From Pelobates cultripes (Eukaryota > Chordata > Amphibia > Anura > Pelobatidae): a stretch of 64,000 nucleotides of DNA. Both the position numbers and the translations under genes were made by a program. Shown piece after piece: positions 47,701-57,117 of the stretch. The stretch covers positions 146,271,034 to 146,335,033 of the forward strand of contig OW240920.1 in assembly GCA_933207985.1 (NCBI GenBank). The letters run 5' to 3'. The notes below the pieces were generated by a model that saw only the letters and a list, made by a program, of their open reading frames with translations, was not told where the DNA came from and searched no databases. Every line of letters starts with the position of its first letter. Position 1 is the first letter of the stretch.

Positions 47701-50383
47701 CCCACGCCATGGCACACATTGTATACAGTGAGCAGCCACACCATGGCACACATTGTATACAGCAAGCTCCCACGCCATGGCACACATTGTATACAGTGAG
47801 CTCCCACGCCATGGCACACATTGTATACAGTGAGCTCCCACGCCATGGCACACATTGTATACAGTGAGCACGCCATGGCACACATTGTATACAGTGAGCA
47901 CACATGGCACACATTGTATACAGTGAGCTCCCACGCCATGGCACACATTGTATACAGTGAGCTCCCACGCCATGGCACACATTGTATACAGTGAGCTCCC
48001 ACGCCATGGCACACATTGTATACAGTGAGCACCCACGCCATGGCACACATTGTATACAGTGAGCTCCCACGCCATGGCACACATTGTATACAGTGAGCTC
48101 CCACGCCATGGCACACATTGTATACAGTGAGCAGCCACACCATGGCACACATTGTATACAGTGAGCTCCCACGCCATGGCACACATTGTATACAGTGAGC
48201 TCCCACGCCATGGCACACATTGTATACAGTGAGCTCCCACGCCATGGCACACATTGTATACAGTGAGCTCCCACGCCATGGCACACATTGTATACAGTGA
48301 GCAGCCATGGCACACATTGTATACAGTGAGCTCCCACATGGCACACATTGTATACAGTGAGCTCCCACGCCATGGCACACATTGTATACAGTGAGCAGCC
48401 ACACCATGGCACACATTGTATACAGTGAGCAGCAACACCATGGCACACATTGTATACAGTGAGCAGCCACACCATGGCACACATTGTATACAGCGAGCTC
48501 CCACGCCATGGCACACATTGTATACAGTGAGCTCCCACGCCATGGCACACATTGTATACAGTGAGCAGCCACACCATGGCACACATTGTATACAGTGAGC
48601 AGCAACACCATGGCACACATTGTATACAGTGAGCAGCCACACCATGGCACACATTGTATACAGCGAGCTCCCACGCCATGGCACACATTGTATACAGTGA
48701 GCTCCCACGCCATGGCACACATTGTATACAGTGAGCACCCACACCATGGCACACATTGTATACAGTGAGCACCCACACAGTATGGCACACATTGTATAAA
48801 GTGAGCTCACACGCCATGGCACACACTGTATACAGTGAGCACACACAGAAGATGCTTACTGAACAGATCACACAGTATGGCACACATTGTATACTATACA
48901 GTGAGCAGACAGAGCTACACAGCAAGACATTGTAGAATGGTAATCTGAAATTGTATTTAAAGCCCAGTTATGTGCCAGGCTGTTTGGGCATATAATCCAT
49001 GCCTGCTGGTCTAGCACACAGGAGCATAATTGCGATATATGCTCATACTGCCAATCCTTAACCCTTTATTCTCCTATGACTATATAAAACCTGGCTGGAC
49101 CCGGCTACCTGGATTTGGGGAATTCTTTCTATTTTCACAGAGCAGGCACTGCGCAGCACTCAGTGAGGACTAGTCTAATTAACACAATCCTTGTGTAAAA
49201 TGTATCATTTACCCCTGAATTAGAGTTACTCACTGCCACAAACACAATAATATATTCCAAGGAGTTCACCAGGATATCTAATCAATGATGGGGACGAACA
49301 GACTGGGACGCATGGGGCAAACACTACCCAGGCTGGGTGAAATGGGGCAAACACTACCAAGGCTGGTTGGCATTGGGGCAAAGTGCACTCAGGATGTGTG
49401 GCATAGAGCATACACTATACAGAATGGGGTCATGGGGCAAACACTACCCAGGCTGGGTGAAATGGGGCAAACACTACCAAGGCTGGTTGGCATTGGGGCA
49501 AAGTGCACTCAGGATGTGTGGCATAGAGCATACACTATACAGAATGGGGTCATGTGGCAAACTGTACTCAGACGGGGTAGCATGGGGCAACCCACACCCG
49601 GGCTTAGGGGCATGGGGCAAACACTACCCAGGCTGGGTGAAATGGGGCAAACACTACCAAGGCTGGTTGGCATTGGGGCAAAGTGCACTCAGGATGTGTG
49701 GCATAGAGCATACACTATACAGAATGGGGTCATGTGGCAAACTGTACTCAGACGTGGTAGCATGGGGCAACCCACACCCGGGCTTAGGGGCATGGGACAA
49801 CCACTGCCCAGGATGGGGGGCATAAAACAAACTGTTATTATTTAATTTTCTGACCATTACTACACACAGTAAGAGCAGAGGAGTAATAGAGGGGTCCAGC
49901 TTGTCACACAGACCTTTGCCCAGACAGTATTTTGCATGCAATGAATATTTACTAAAACACACGTGGGGAGTTGCATGTAGAACGCGCTATGGTAGTTGGG
50001 TTATCACTGGATATTAGGGGGATAAGAGAGGCATCAATCCAGGTGGATATACTGTCTGCAATAAAACCACAAAGCTGTCCTAGATTGCAAGCTCTTCAGT
50101 CCATACTGCTTGCAATCAGACTCCATTTCATTCAATGACAGAACTTGTAAAATAGAAACATTGTTACCTAACACAATAAATGTCACATATTAACCCGTAG
50201 AGTCCCAAAAAGTAGATTCCAGTTCCATCCACCCTGTCCCCCCAGACCAGCAGTGAATGCCACTCTGCTAATTAAGGAAGGGACACAGATCTCACAAGGG
50301 CAAAAATAACTCACCAACTTCACAGAGCCCAGGGCTAGGAGGGCAGCCAGCAGCAGGTGGGTAGAGAGCATAGAGCCACACAT
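35445..50383 (-). CDS. ccn1: CCN1-like matricellular protein, five coding exons, 382 aa
   Basis: Secreted cysteine-rich CCN protein that binds integrins and heparan sulfate outside the cell and is usually induced by serum, stretch and YAP/SRF signalling (family knowledge). Exons 50383-50315, 41415-41202, 38312-37944, 36899-36706 and 35747-35445 join in phases 0, 1, 1, 0 with GT-AG introns to 1149 nt including the stop. Domains: signal peptide 1-23, IGFBP 28-94 (CGCCKVC), VWC 97-165, acidic Ser/Glu hinge 166-227, TSP1 228-274 ([15 protein letters not shown]) and a C-terminal cystine knot 283-382 ending [12 protein letters not shown]. The length matches vertebrate CCN1 (about 381) and the C-terminus is CCN1-type rather than CCN2 or CCN3. 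The hinge lacks the Lys-rich patch of mammalian CCN1 and the IGFBP module is fairly diverged, so a CCN1-like paralogue is possible. Confidence 0.9.
35748..36705 (-). other. ccn1: Intron 4 of the CCN1-like gene
   Basis: 958 bases bounded by GTACGC and a long T-tract plus CAG. No internal element recognised. Confidence 0.8.
36706..36899 (-). CDS. ccn1: CCN1-like exon 4: TSP1 module
   Basis: The acceptor CCATATAG precedes GTCTCGCCCC at 36899; the donor GTACGC starts at 36705 (phase 0). Residues 218-282 include [20 protein letters not shown] at 232-251, the thrombospondin type-1 signature and counterpart of the CCN1 T1 site for integrin alpha6beta1, followed by [20 protein letters not shown]. 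The acceptor lacks a long pyrimidine tract; it is chosen because only this junction restores the frame with exon 3. Confidence 0.92.
37385..37520. mobile_element. Foldback MITE in intron 3
   Basis: CAGTGATGGCTAACCTTGAC followed by ACCATAAATTGTTTCTGGAC is mirrored by GTCCAGAAACAATTTATGGT followed by GTCAAGGTTG. The loop centre is AGCTAGCTTTTAGATTTTAA. A hAT-like start (CAG) and a possible TATGC duplication suggest a hAT MITE whose right tip is eroded. It can form a long hairpin in the pre-mRNA of the CCN1-like gene. Confidence 0.85.
37944..38312 (-). CDS. ccn1: CCN1-like exon 3: VWC module and hinge
   Basis: The acceptor TTTCTCCAG precedes CAAAGTCAGAAGG at 38312, completing an Ala codon with exon 2 and giving [10 protein letters not shown]. 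The donor GTAAGT starts at 37943 (phase 1). The VWC module contains [20 protein letters not shown] at residues 118-137, the counterpart of the CCN1 V2 integrin site, with its Asp kept at 127. CCEEWIC closes the module. The hinge is rich in Asp, Glu and Ser ([13 protein letters not shown]) and then has the CCN1-type NELI string. Confidence 0.93.
38313..41201 (-). other. ccn1: Intron 2 of the CCN1-like gene
   Basis: 2889 bases between exons 2 and 3, bounded by GTGAGT and TCTCCAG. It contains A/T-rich stretches near 40560-40700 and no recognised exon or complete element. Confidence 0.75.
41202..41415 (-). CDS. ccn1: CCN1-like exon 2: IGFBP module
   Basis: The acceptor CCCTACAG precedes ATGGAGTCTGC at 41415; the donor GTGAGT starts at 41201. 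It codes for 71 residues plus one base (phase 1). Twelve Cys include the family CGCCKVC motif and the [10 protein letters not shown] segment. This module is named for IGF-binding-protein likeness, although CCN proteins bind IGF weakly. Compared with mammalian CCN1 it keeps the Cys frame but differs at many positions (for example DWNN where CCN1 usually has a Lys/Thr-containing stretch). Confidence 0.93.
41850..42240 (+). mobile_element. Possible LTR fragment in intron 1
   Basis: The order GGGGCGGAGC, GAGGGAGGC, CCTATTTAATACTCCCTGCA, CACCTCAGTACTCAGTTG, then TCCAGTTATCCATTGTC and TCTGGACTGACC resembles an LTR promoter/leader repeat common in frog DNA (recalled, not checked). No boundaries or target duplication were found. 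Confidence 0.3.
44705..45622. repeat. Minisatellite, 35-bp unit, about 26 copies, in intron 1
   Basis: Units contain GTCAGCCCCGGTATCTCAGG, then TAGGTCAGTCACCGT, spaced exactly 35 bases (45021 and 45056). The central 15 or so copies are almost identical, while the edges are more variable, the usual pattern of recent homogenisation by unequal exchange. The CAGGTAGGT string in each unit resembles a splice donor on the plus strand, opposite to the gene. Confidence 0.95.
46790..47055. repeat. G-rich minisatellite in intron 1
   Basis: About eight irregular units of roughly 28-35 bases share GTGGTCGCCAATGCTCTGAG followed by a run of 5-9 G. The G tracts lie on the plus strand, so the pre-mRNA (minus) is C-rich. 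G-quadruplex formation is possible on the plus strand. Confidence 0.85.
47590..48905. repeat. Minisatellite, 34-bp unit, about 38 copies, in intron 1
   Basis: Units read CCATGGCACACATTGTATAC, then AGTGAGCTCCCACG, with starts 34 bases apart (47606 and 47640). Variant units (GCAGCCACAC, GCAGCAACAC) mark a higher-order duplication of 170 bases (five units) between about 48376 and 48745. The array translates freely on the minus strand ([17 protein letters not shown] type) because stops are absent, but it is intronic. Confidence 0.95.
49280..49830. repeat. Minisatellite, 30-bp unit in 120/180-bp higher-order blocks
   Basis: Units begin around ATGGGGCAAACACTACCCAG. The identical block starting ACACTACCCAGGCTGGGTGA occurs at 49321, 49441 and 49621, that is, four-unit then six-unit higher-order repeats. 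Located at the 5' side of intron 1, about 0.5 kb from exon 1. Confidence 0.92.
50315..50383 (-). CDS. ccn1: CCN1-like exon 1: signal peptide
   Basis: Encodes [20 protein letters not shown] then VKL (23 codons), a hydrophobic leader. The first ATG at 50383 has A at -3, a better context than the second at codon 5, so it is taken as the start; use of codon 5 would shorten the leader by four residues. The exon ends ...AAG TTG before GTGAGT (50314-50309), phase 0, and joins exon 2 as VKL-MESACP, comparable with the leader/IGFBP junction of other CCN proteins. This exon lies 8.9 kb upstream of exon 2, unusually far for a CCN1 gene. Confidence 0.85.
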
Positions 50384-50918
50384 TGTCCAAAAATCACAGG
50401 AGATTCAGGGGGTCAACACTGGGGGTCCTGGGTCTGCAACTCACAGAGACCCTGTCTGTCTGTAATACACAGAGTGAGTGTCTGTCTGTCTGTCTGCAAT
50501 CCACAGAGCAAGTACTTTGTCTGAATGCAATACACAGAGTGTCTGTCTGTCTGCAATATAAAGAACCCCCCTGTCTGCCTGTCTTTCCTTCAGGGTCTTC
50601 ACTCTGTTCCAGGAAGGCAGGGGTCCTCAGTCAGTGTTGAGGGGTCCTCAGTCAGTGTTTGGGGGTCCCAGTCAGGTTTTAGGGGGTTCTCAGTCAATAT
50701 CTGGGGGTCCTAAGTCAATATCTGGGGTTCCCAGTCAGGTTTTGGGGGGTCCTCAGTCAGTTTGGAGGTCCCAGTCAGAATTAGGGAGTCCTCAGTCAGT
50801 ATCTGGGGGTCCCAGTCAGGTTTGTGGGGTCCCAGTCAGGTTTTGGGGGTGTCAGGGGGTTGAGCTGGTGTCAGGCTAGGCTGAGCCACTGACCACCTGC
50901 GAGTCTAGTCTGTTCATT
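50384..50918 (-). other. ccn1: Predicted 5' UTR of the CCN1-like gene
   Basis: Region between the TATA box (minus 50948-50942) and the ATG at 50383. The start site would fall near 50915 if transcription starts about 30 bases downstream of the TATA box. No splice signal was needed to reach the ATG. The leader would be about 530 nt and include the tandem repeat at 50620-50850. Confidence 0.45.
50620..50850. repeat. Short tandem repeat in the predicted 5' UTR
   Basis: About eleven units of 20-22 bases, GTCCTCAGTCAGTGTTTGGG and GTCCCAGTCAGGTTTTGGGG types. On the mRNA strand they are C-rich (CCCC-A-AAACCTGACTGGGAC). The units alternate in type, suggesting a higher-order pair. Confidence 0.85.
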
Positions 50919-50941
50919 GAAAATCTCTGGAAGGCTCCCTG

Positions 50942-51019
50942 CCTTATAAAGGGCATTTCCCGGCCACGCCCCCTGTCCTGGGCACGCCACGCCCCATTTC
51001 TAGGCGATCTCAGACGTCA
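50942..51019 (-). promoter_or_regulatory. ccn1: Core promoter of the CCN1-like gene
   Basis: On the minus strand: TTTATAAGG TATA box at 50950-50942; two GGGGCGTGG boxes (KLF/SP/EGR-like) at 50972-50964 and 50995-50987; and TGACGTCT, one base off a perfect CRE, at 51019-51012. The CCCTTTATAAGG string resembles an SRF CArG box, but with seven A/T bases instead of six. A TATA promoter with CRE and GC boxes fits the immediate-early behaviour of CCN1 genes. Position relative to exon 1 supports the assignment; no experimental start site is available. Confidence 0.65.
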
Positions 51020-51139
51020 CTGGCACCAACTGAGAGAAAGCCAGCTGGAGCCTGGCAGCGAGTCTCAACTCCGCCACCTACAGGCGGCCGGGGGTACTGC
51101 ATGCACACTGACCAAGGCTTCTACCTGTCTGTCTGCCTA

Positions 51140-51372
51140 TCTATCTAATTTATAATATTATCCATTCATTATATATATTATATACTGTAATATCAGCACA
51201 TGATATATATATATAAAATATACTGTAATGTAATATCCACTCATTATATATATATATTATATACTAAAATATCCATTCATTATATATATATATATTTTTT
51301 TTTTTTTTACTGTAATATGGGCACATTATATACACTATAATATCTACTCATTATATATATATATTATATTAT
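51140..51372. repeat. AT-rich microsatellite cluster upstream of the promoter
   Basis: Four imperfect units containing TCATTATATATAT, ACTGTAATAT and (AT)n runs, plus a short T tract near 51296-51307. Confidence 0.85.
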
Positions 51373-51400
51373 ATTTAGCATACCACAATACAAAAATAAA

Positions 51401-51560
51401 GCGGCTCGATCCTCATTTTCCTACAGAGCACCGCAATTATGGAATAACCTCACGGACACAGTCAAATCTTCATTCAATCTAAAATCTTTTAAGAGATCTA
51501 TGGCAACATACCTCAGCACAGAATGCACCTGTCATGGTTGGATATATTTATTACCTGTTA
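51401..51560 (+). pseudogene. LINE (L2/CR1-like) ORF2 C-terminal fragment
   Basis: From 51413 the plus strand reads SFSYRAPQLWNNLTDTVKSS, then FNLKSFKRSMATYLSTE. The FSYRAP-LWN-L...S...FK...K-YL pattern is the conserved C-terminal segment after the RT of CR1/L2-type LINEs. Only about 45 codons remain; the 35-bp array follows at once. Confidence 0.75.
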
Positions 51561-51564
51561 TGTA

Positions 51565-53815
51565 TTGCATTTATAAAAGGGGACACTACAGCCAGTCCGA
51601 TACATTGAGAAAAGGGGTCACTACAGCCAGTCTGATACATTGAGAAAAGGGGTCACTACAGCCAGTCCGATACATTGAGAAAAGGGGTCACTACAGCCAG
51701 ACCGATACATTGAGAAAAGGGGTCACTACAGCCAGACCGATACATTGAGAAAAGGGGACACTACAGCCAGTCCGATACATTGAGAAAAGGGGACACTACA
51801 GCCAGTCCGATACATTGAGAAAAGGGGTCACTACAGCCAGACCGATACATTGAGAAAAGGGGACACTACAGCCAGTCCGATACATTGAGAAAAGGGGACA
51901 CTATACCCAGTCCGATACATTGAGAAAAGGGGACACTACAGCCAGTCCGATACATTGAGAAAAGGGGACACTACAGCCAGTCCGATACATTGAGAAAAGG
52001 GGACACTACAGCCAGACCGATACATTGAGAAAAGGGGACACTACAGCCAGTCCGATACATTGAGAAAAGGGGTCACTACAGCCAGACCGATACATTGAGA
52101 AAAGGGGACACTACAGCCAGTCCGATACATTGAGAAAAGGGGACACTACACCCAGTCCGATACATTGAGAAAAGGGGACACTACAGCCAGTCCGATACAT
52201 TGAGAAAAGGGGACACTACAGCCAGTCCGATACATTGAGAAAAGGGGTCACTACAGCCAGACCGATACATTGAGAAAAGGGGACACTACAGCCAGTCCGA
52301 TACATTGAGAAAAGGGGACACTACACCCAGTCCGATACATTGAGAAAAGGGGACACTACAGCCAGTCCGATACATTGAGAAAAGGGGTCACTACAGCCAG
52401 TCCGATACATTGAGAAAAGGGGTCACTACAGCCAGACCGATACATTGAGAAAAGGGGACACTACAGCCAGTCCGATACATTGAGAAAAGGGGACACTACA
52501 CCCAGTCCGATACATTGAGAAAAGGGGACACTACAGCCAGTCTGATACATTGAGAAAAGGGGACACTACAGCCAGACCAATACATTGAGAAAAGGGGTCA
52601 CTACAGCCAGTCCGATACATTGAGAAAAGGGGTCACCACACCCAGACCAATACATTGAGAAAAGGGGATACTACAGCCAGTCTGATACATTGAGAAAAGG
52701 GGTCACCACACCCAGACCAATACATTGAGAAAAGGGGACACTACAGCCAGTCCGATACATTGAGAAAAGGGGACACTACAGCCAGACCAATACATTGAGA
52801 AAAGGGGTCACTACAGCCAGTCCGATACATTGAGAAAAGGGGTCACCACACCCAGACCAATACATTGAGAAAAGGGAACACTACAGCCAGTCTGATACAT
52901 TGAGAAAAGGGGACACTACAGCCAGACCAATACATTGAGAAAAGGGGTCACTACAGCCAGTCCGACACATTGAGAAAAGGGGTCACCACACCCAGACCAA
53001 TACCTTGAGAAAAGGGGACACTACAGCCAGTCCGATACATTGAGAAAAGGGGACACTACACCCAGTCCGATACATTGAGAAAAGGGGACTCTACAGCCAG
53101 TCCGATACATTGAGAAAAGGGGACACTACAGCCAGTCCGATACATTGAAAAGGGGACACTACAGCCAGTCCAATACATTGAGAAAAGGGGACACTACAGC
53201 CAGTCCGATACATTGAGAAAAGGGGTCACCACACCCAGACCAATACATTGAGAAAAGGGGACACTACAGCCAGACCAATACATTGAGAAAAGGGGTCTCT
53301 ACAGCCAGTCCGATACATTGAGAAAAGGGGACACTACAGCCAGTCCGACACATTGAGAAAAGGGGACACTACAGCCAGTCCAATACATTGAGAAAAGGGG
53401 ACACTACAGCCAGTCCGATACATTGAGAAAAGGGGTCACCACACCCAGACCAATACATTGAGAAAAGGGGACACTACAGCCAGACCAATACATTGAGAAA
53501 AGGGGACACTACAGCCAGTCCGATACATTGAGAAAAGGGGACACTACACCCAGTCCGATACATTGAGAAAAGGGGACTCTACAGCCAGTCCGATACATTG
53601 AGAAAAGGGGACACTACACCCAGTCCGATACATTGAGAAAAGGGGACACTACAGCCAGTCCGATACATTGAGAAAAGGGGACACTACAGCCAGTCCGATA
53701 CATTGAGAAAAGGGGACACTACAGCCAGTCCGATACATTGAGAAAAGGGGACACTACAGCCAGTCCGATACATTGAGAAAAGGGGACACTACAGCCAGTC
53801 CGATACATTGAGAAA
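51565..53815. repeat. Minisatellite, 35-bp unit, about 64 copies, upstream of the CCN1-like gene
   Basis: Units TACATTGAGAAAAGGGGACA followed by CTACAGCCAGTCCGA are exactly 35 bases apart (51601 and 51636). Variants at a few positions (GTCA/GACA, TCCGA/ACCGA/ACCAA, CTACAG/CCACAC) are distributed in blocks, indicating higher-order duplications. It begins about 0.6 kb upstream of the TATA box. Confidence 0.96.
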
Positions 53816-53817
53816 AG

Positions 53818-54483
53818 TATCATCCACAATATCTCCGCTGGTAACAGGAACAGTTTACAATAATCCAGGCAAAATAAGTACAGCATACAATAATCCCGAT
53901 AGCGTTGTATAAATCCTTCCTTCCCAAGAACTAGACGACACATAGGCTGGGAGTCAACTGAGCTTTTAATCACAGGTCACAGTATTTATGGGATTCCCCA
54001 TGCAAGGGGTTTCCTTACTGACATTACAGGGGTTGCACAGTAGGGGACTACATGGGAGACTTAACAACCCGGACATTTCTCCCAGCATGCACTGCTGCAC
54101 GAGAGGGATACTCCCAAACGACCTGGAAGTCCAGTGGTATTCGTGCCATTGAGTAGCCGATTTTAGTTCCAGGCGCTCGACGACCAAATACCACTGGGCT
54201 AACAAAGGATCCAAGATGGCCGACCGCCGTGTGGTCGGTAGCCGAACGGCGGCCACCCTGAATCTCAGTAATTACCGAAGGATACATTGTTGCAATACTT
54301 AATGGGAGCCACACAACCTCCTGTGTGTGGTCTCCCATTCGGTAGTTTGTTCGTTTCATGAACAGTGTTGAAATTCACTGTTCGTGAAACTACTGTATGA
54401 ATGCTGGTGACTTTCCTGCCGCCAGCATACGAATGCTCTCGTTCGCACAATATACAGGTACAGGTCTTCACTTGGTTCTAACA
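53818..54483 (-). mobile_element. LTR fragment, copy C
   Basis: In minus orientation it starts TGTTAGAACC at 54483 and contains the family segments (GCGAACGAGAGC, GGTATTTGGTCGTCGA, CATAAATACTG, GTGTCGTCTAGTTCTTGGGA) in the same order as copies A, B and D. It abuts the 35-bp array. No target duplication was found, so its 3' end may be truncated. Confidence 0.65.
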
Positions 54484-54903
54484 GTCTTAAAGGGATAGCA
54501 TCCCATTACATAAAAAATACATTCTTAAGTGGCTAGTTTTGCCACATATCCAATATGGCTTTACCCTGTTAAGGGTGGTACGGCATGATGGGGGTTGCAG
54601 TCCTACGGCAGCTGCCTGTCCCTGCTCTCTGCTATGTATGGCAGCTGACTGCAGCCCCTGAACGCTGTCTATGAACACATTAGATGACAGTTTAGCAGGC
54701 GCGCAGTAACAGGATACGCGGCTGAAGGCCTGGGCAGACGGCTACTGTACCTTATTAATAGAGAACAGTAAATCTTCCGCCTGCTTGTTTATTAGGCGCA
54801 CTGTGTAGTCCCTGCCAATATCTAAGGAAAAGCCGCGGCTATTGCTGCATCGACATCTAAACCACACAGAGTGATGGCTTCCAAACAGCTGTTTACTGCA
54901 TTA
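54484..54903. other. No gene seen between LTR C and the CACATATAAACACAC array
   Basis: Mixed-composition 0.4 kb without a recognised feature. Confidence 0.4.
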
Positions 54904-55670
54904 TAAACACACACCAGGACATGGCACATATAAAAACCCACCAGGACACGGCACATATAAACACACACACACCAGAACATGTCCGGCACATATAAACACA
55001 CACACCAAGGCACGTCCGGCACATATAAACACACACACCAAGACACGTCTGGCACATATAAACACACACCAGGACACGGCACATATAAACACACACACAC
55101 CAAGACACGTCCAGCACATATAAACACACACACCAAGACACATCTGGCACATATAAACACACACCAGGACACGGCACATAAAAAAACACACACCAAGACA
55201 CGTGCGGCACATATAAACACACACACCAGGACACAGCAGGCACATATAAACACACCGGGACATGGCCAACACATATAAACATACACCAGGACACGGCACA
55301 TATAAACACACACCAGGACACGGCCGGCACATATAAACACACACATCAGGACAAGGCAGGCACATATAAACACACACAGGGACACGGCCAACACATATAA
55401 ACACACACCGGGACACAGCACATATAAACACACACTGGGACACGGCCGGCACATATAAACACACACACCAAGACACGGCAATCACATATAAACACACACT
55501 GGGACACGGCTGTCACATATAAGCACACACACACCAGGAAACGGCAAATATAAACACACACACCAGGACATGGACGGCACATATAAACACACACACCAGG
55601 ACATGGCCAGCACATATAAACACACCGGGACATGGCCGGCACATATAAACACACACACCAAGACACGGCC
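54904..55670. repeat. Minisatellite, about 33-bp unit, left part (split)
   Basis: Units GGCACATATAAACACACACA then CCAGGACACGGCC, with length variation (28-35) from CA-run changes. The array stops at ...GACACGGCC where LTR D begins, and resumes at 58974. Confidence 0.92.
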
Positions 55671-57117
55671 TGGTCGCCCACCTCCTGCCGATGGACTATG
55701 GCCCCATGTTAAAAACCTTTTATATTCCCTGCAGATAGGCTTATTCGTGCCTTTCTGCCTGGGCATTCGGTAGATTGAATCTAGCGAACAAACTACCGAC
55801 CGATCAACCACCTGGGAACTGGAGTGTGCCATCAATTAACCGCAGCTTAATCGACGAACGCTGGGTGGCCTTTGTTCTTTTCCCGAACACGTGGCATCAA
55901 CCATTTTAAACTCCTGAACGGCCAGCGGTGTTCAGCTCCAAATCTATGGGACTCAAAACGGACACTTGTTTACACGAACACTGCTGAGCCGCCGACTTCC
56001 CTTCTCCTGCAAAAACAAGAACACCGGTTCATTCGGGACTTTCATTCTGTGAACAATGTTACCCCAAATAGTTATGCCATGGAGCCCATTCGCATACTGA
56101 AAGACTGTATGAAAGACTTTGGCTCCATGACGATTGAACAATGTGTATGTGATCTGAGCGCCATTCGGTAATAATGTGCGCTCAGATCTAAGCTATCTGG
56201 GGATATGTTGAATGTATATGTTTTGTGTAATATTTGCAACATTGTATATTTTTCTGTCTTTTTGGTAACTTGTGCTTAACGGAGTTTGCCTCTGTCCTTG
56301 GAGATAATTGGATTACTTCCCAATTATCTCCAGGACAGAGAGGAGGGATTATAATGCATTGTGGTAGTGTTTTAACCCTGTGTGTCTGTGATTGGTCACT
56401 GTCCAATATATGTCCCAGTTTCCCATCTGGCCCCCTAGGGGAGTGTCCACCAGGTGGAAGACCTGCATAAAAGCCGGGCAGGTAGCCCTAATAAACCAGT
56501 TCTGCTTGATCCTCAAACAAAGTGTCGTCTCGCTCTTGGGGGGAATTGGATTGAATGCTGTTACAGCAGGGCCGGACTGGGAGAAAAATTCGGCCCGGGC
56601 ATTTTTTTAACACAGCGGCCCACTAAAAAGGGGGCGGGGCAGAGGAGGTGTGTTTTGTCATCACCAATGACAAACACGCCTCCTCTCAAAGTGAGCATGT
56701 TGGTTCAATGCTCTTCCAGGGCAGACCATGCGCAGAGCTCTGCTGAAGAGCTCTAGCATGAGAAAAAAGTCCTGTATTTGTTCTGCACAGTGCAAGAAAA
56801 TTTAATAACATGCTTGCACTGTGTTTCCTTGCAACTTGTCTCTGGTGTCTCTATAAATGGATACCAGGAGACAAAAAGGCCAGGAAAGAGTATTGTGCAT
56901 GTGTTTGGAGCCTGCTTGTGGTATTGCGTGTGTGTAGAGTGAGCTGGTCGTGGTGTGGTATTGTGTAATAAGGTCGGTTTTAGTCGTGTTGTGTTTGTGG
57001 TGTAATGTGATGCATATGTGGCTCAAGGACCCCCTCCCGCCTGGCTCTGGAAAGGGGTTAAAACTTACCTTTTTCCAGCGCCGGGCGGGGAGCTCTCCTC
57101 CTCCGATCCGCCCCGTT

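Larger units (their letters stand above)
41416..50314 (-). other. ccn1: Intron 1 of the CCN1-like gene, repeat-laden
   Basis: 8899 bases, bounded by GTGAGT and CCCTACAG. It carries four tandem arrays (35, about 30, 34 and 30-bp units) and an LTR-like fragment. The stretches 42240-44700 and 45625-46790 show no gene or recognised element. Confidence 0.8.

Noticed and set aside
47569..48925. Three overlapping minus-strand frames of about 400-450 codons, Cys-rich
   Set aside because: All derive from the 34-bp minisatellite in intron 1 of the CCN1-like gene; the same peptide string appears in every frame, as expected for a stop-free repeat with a period not divisible by three.
50383..50640. A plus-strand frame of about 85 codons opposite exon 1
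   Set aside because: It overlaps the leader and the short tandem repeat, has no recognisable domain, and the minus strand carries the well-supported exon 1.
51565..53815. CRISPR-like array (regular 35-bp spacing)
   Set aside because: The units are contiguous, with no unique spacers, and the genome is eukaryotic. It is a minisatellite. The same applies to the 35-bp array at 44705-45622.
54822..55681. Cys/Val-rich minus-strand frames over 200 codons that look like membrane proteins
   Set aside because: They are translations of the CACATATAAACACAC minisatellite in several frames; the same happens at 58709-59391 in the other half of that array.
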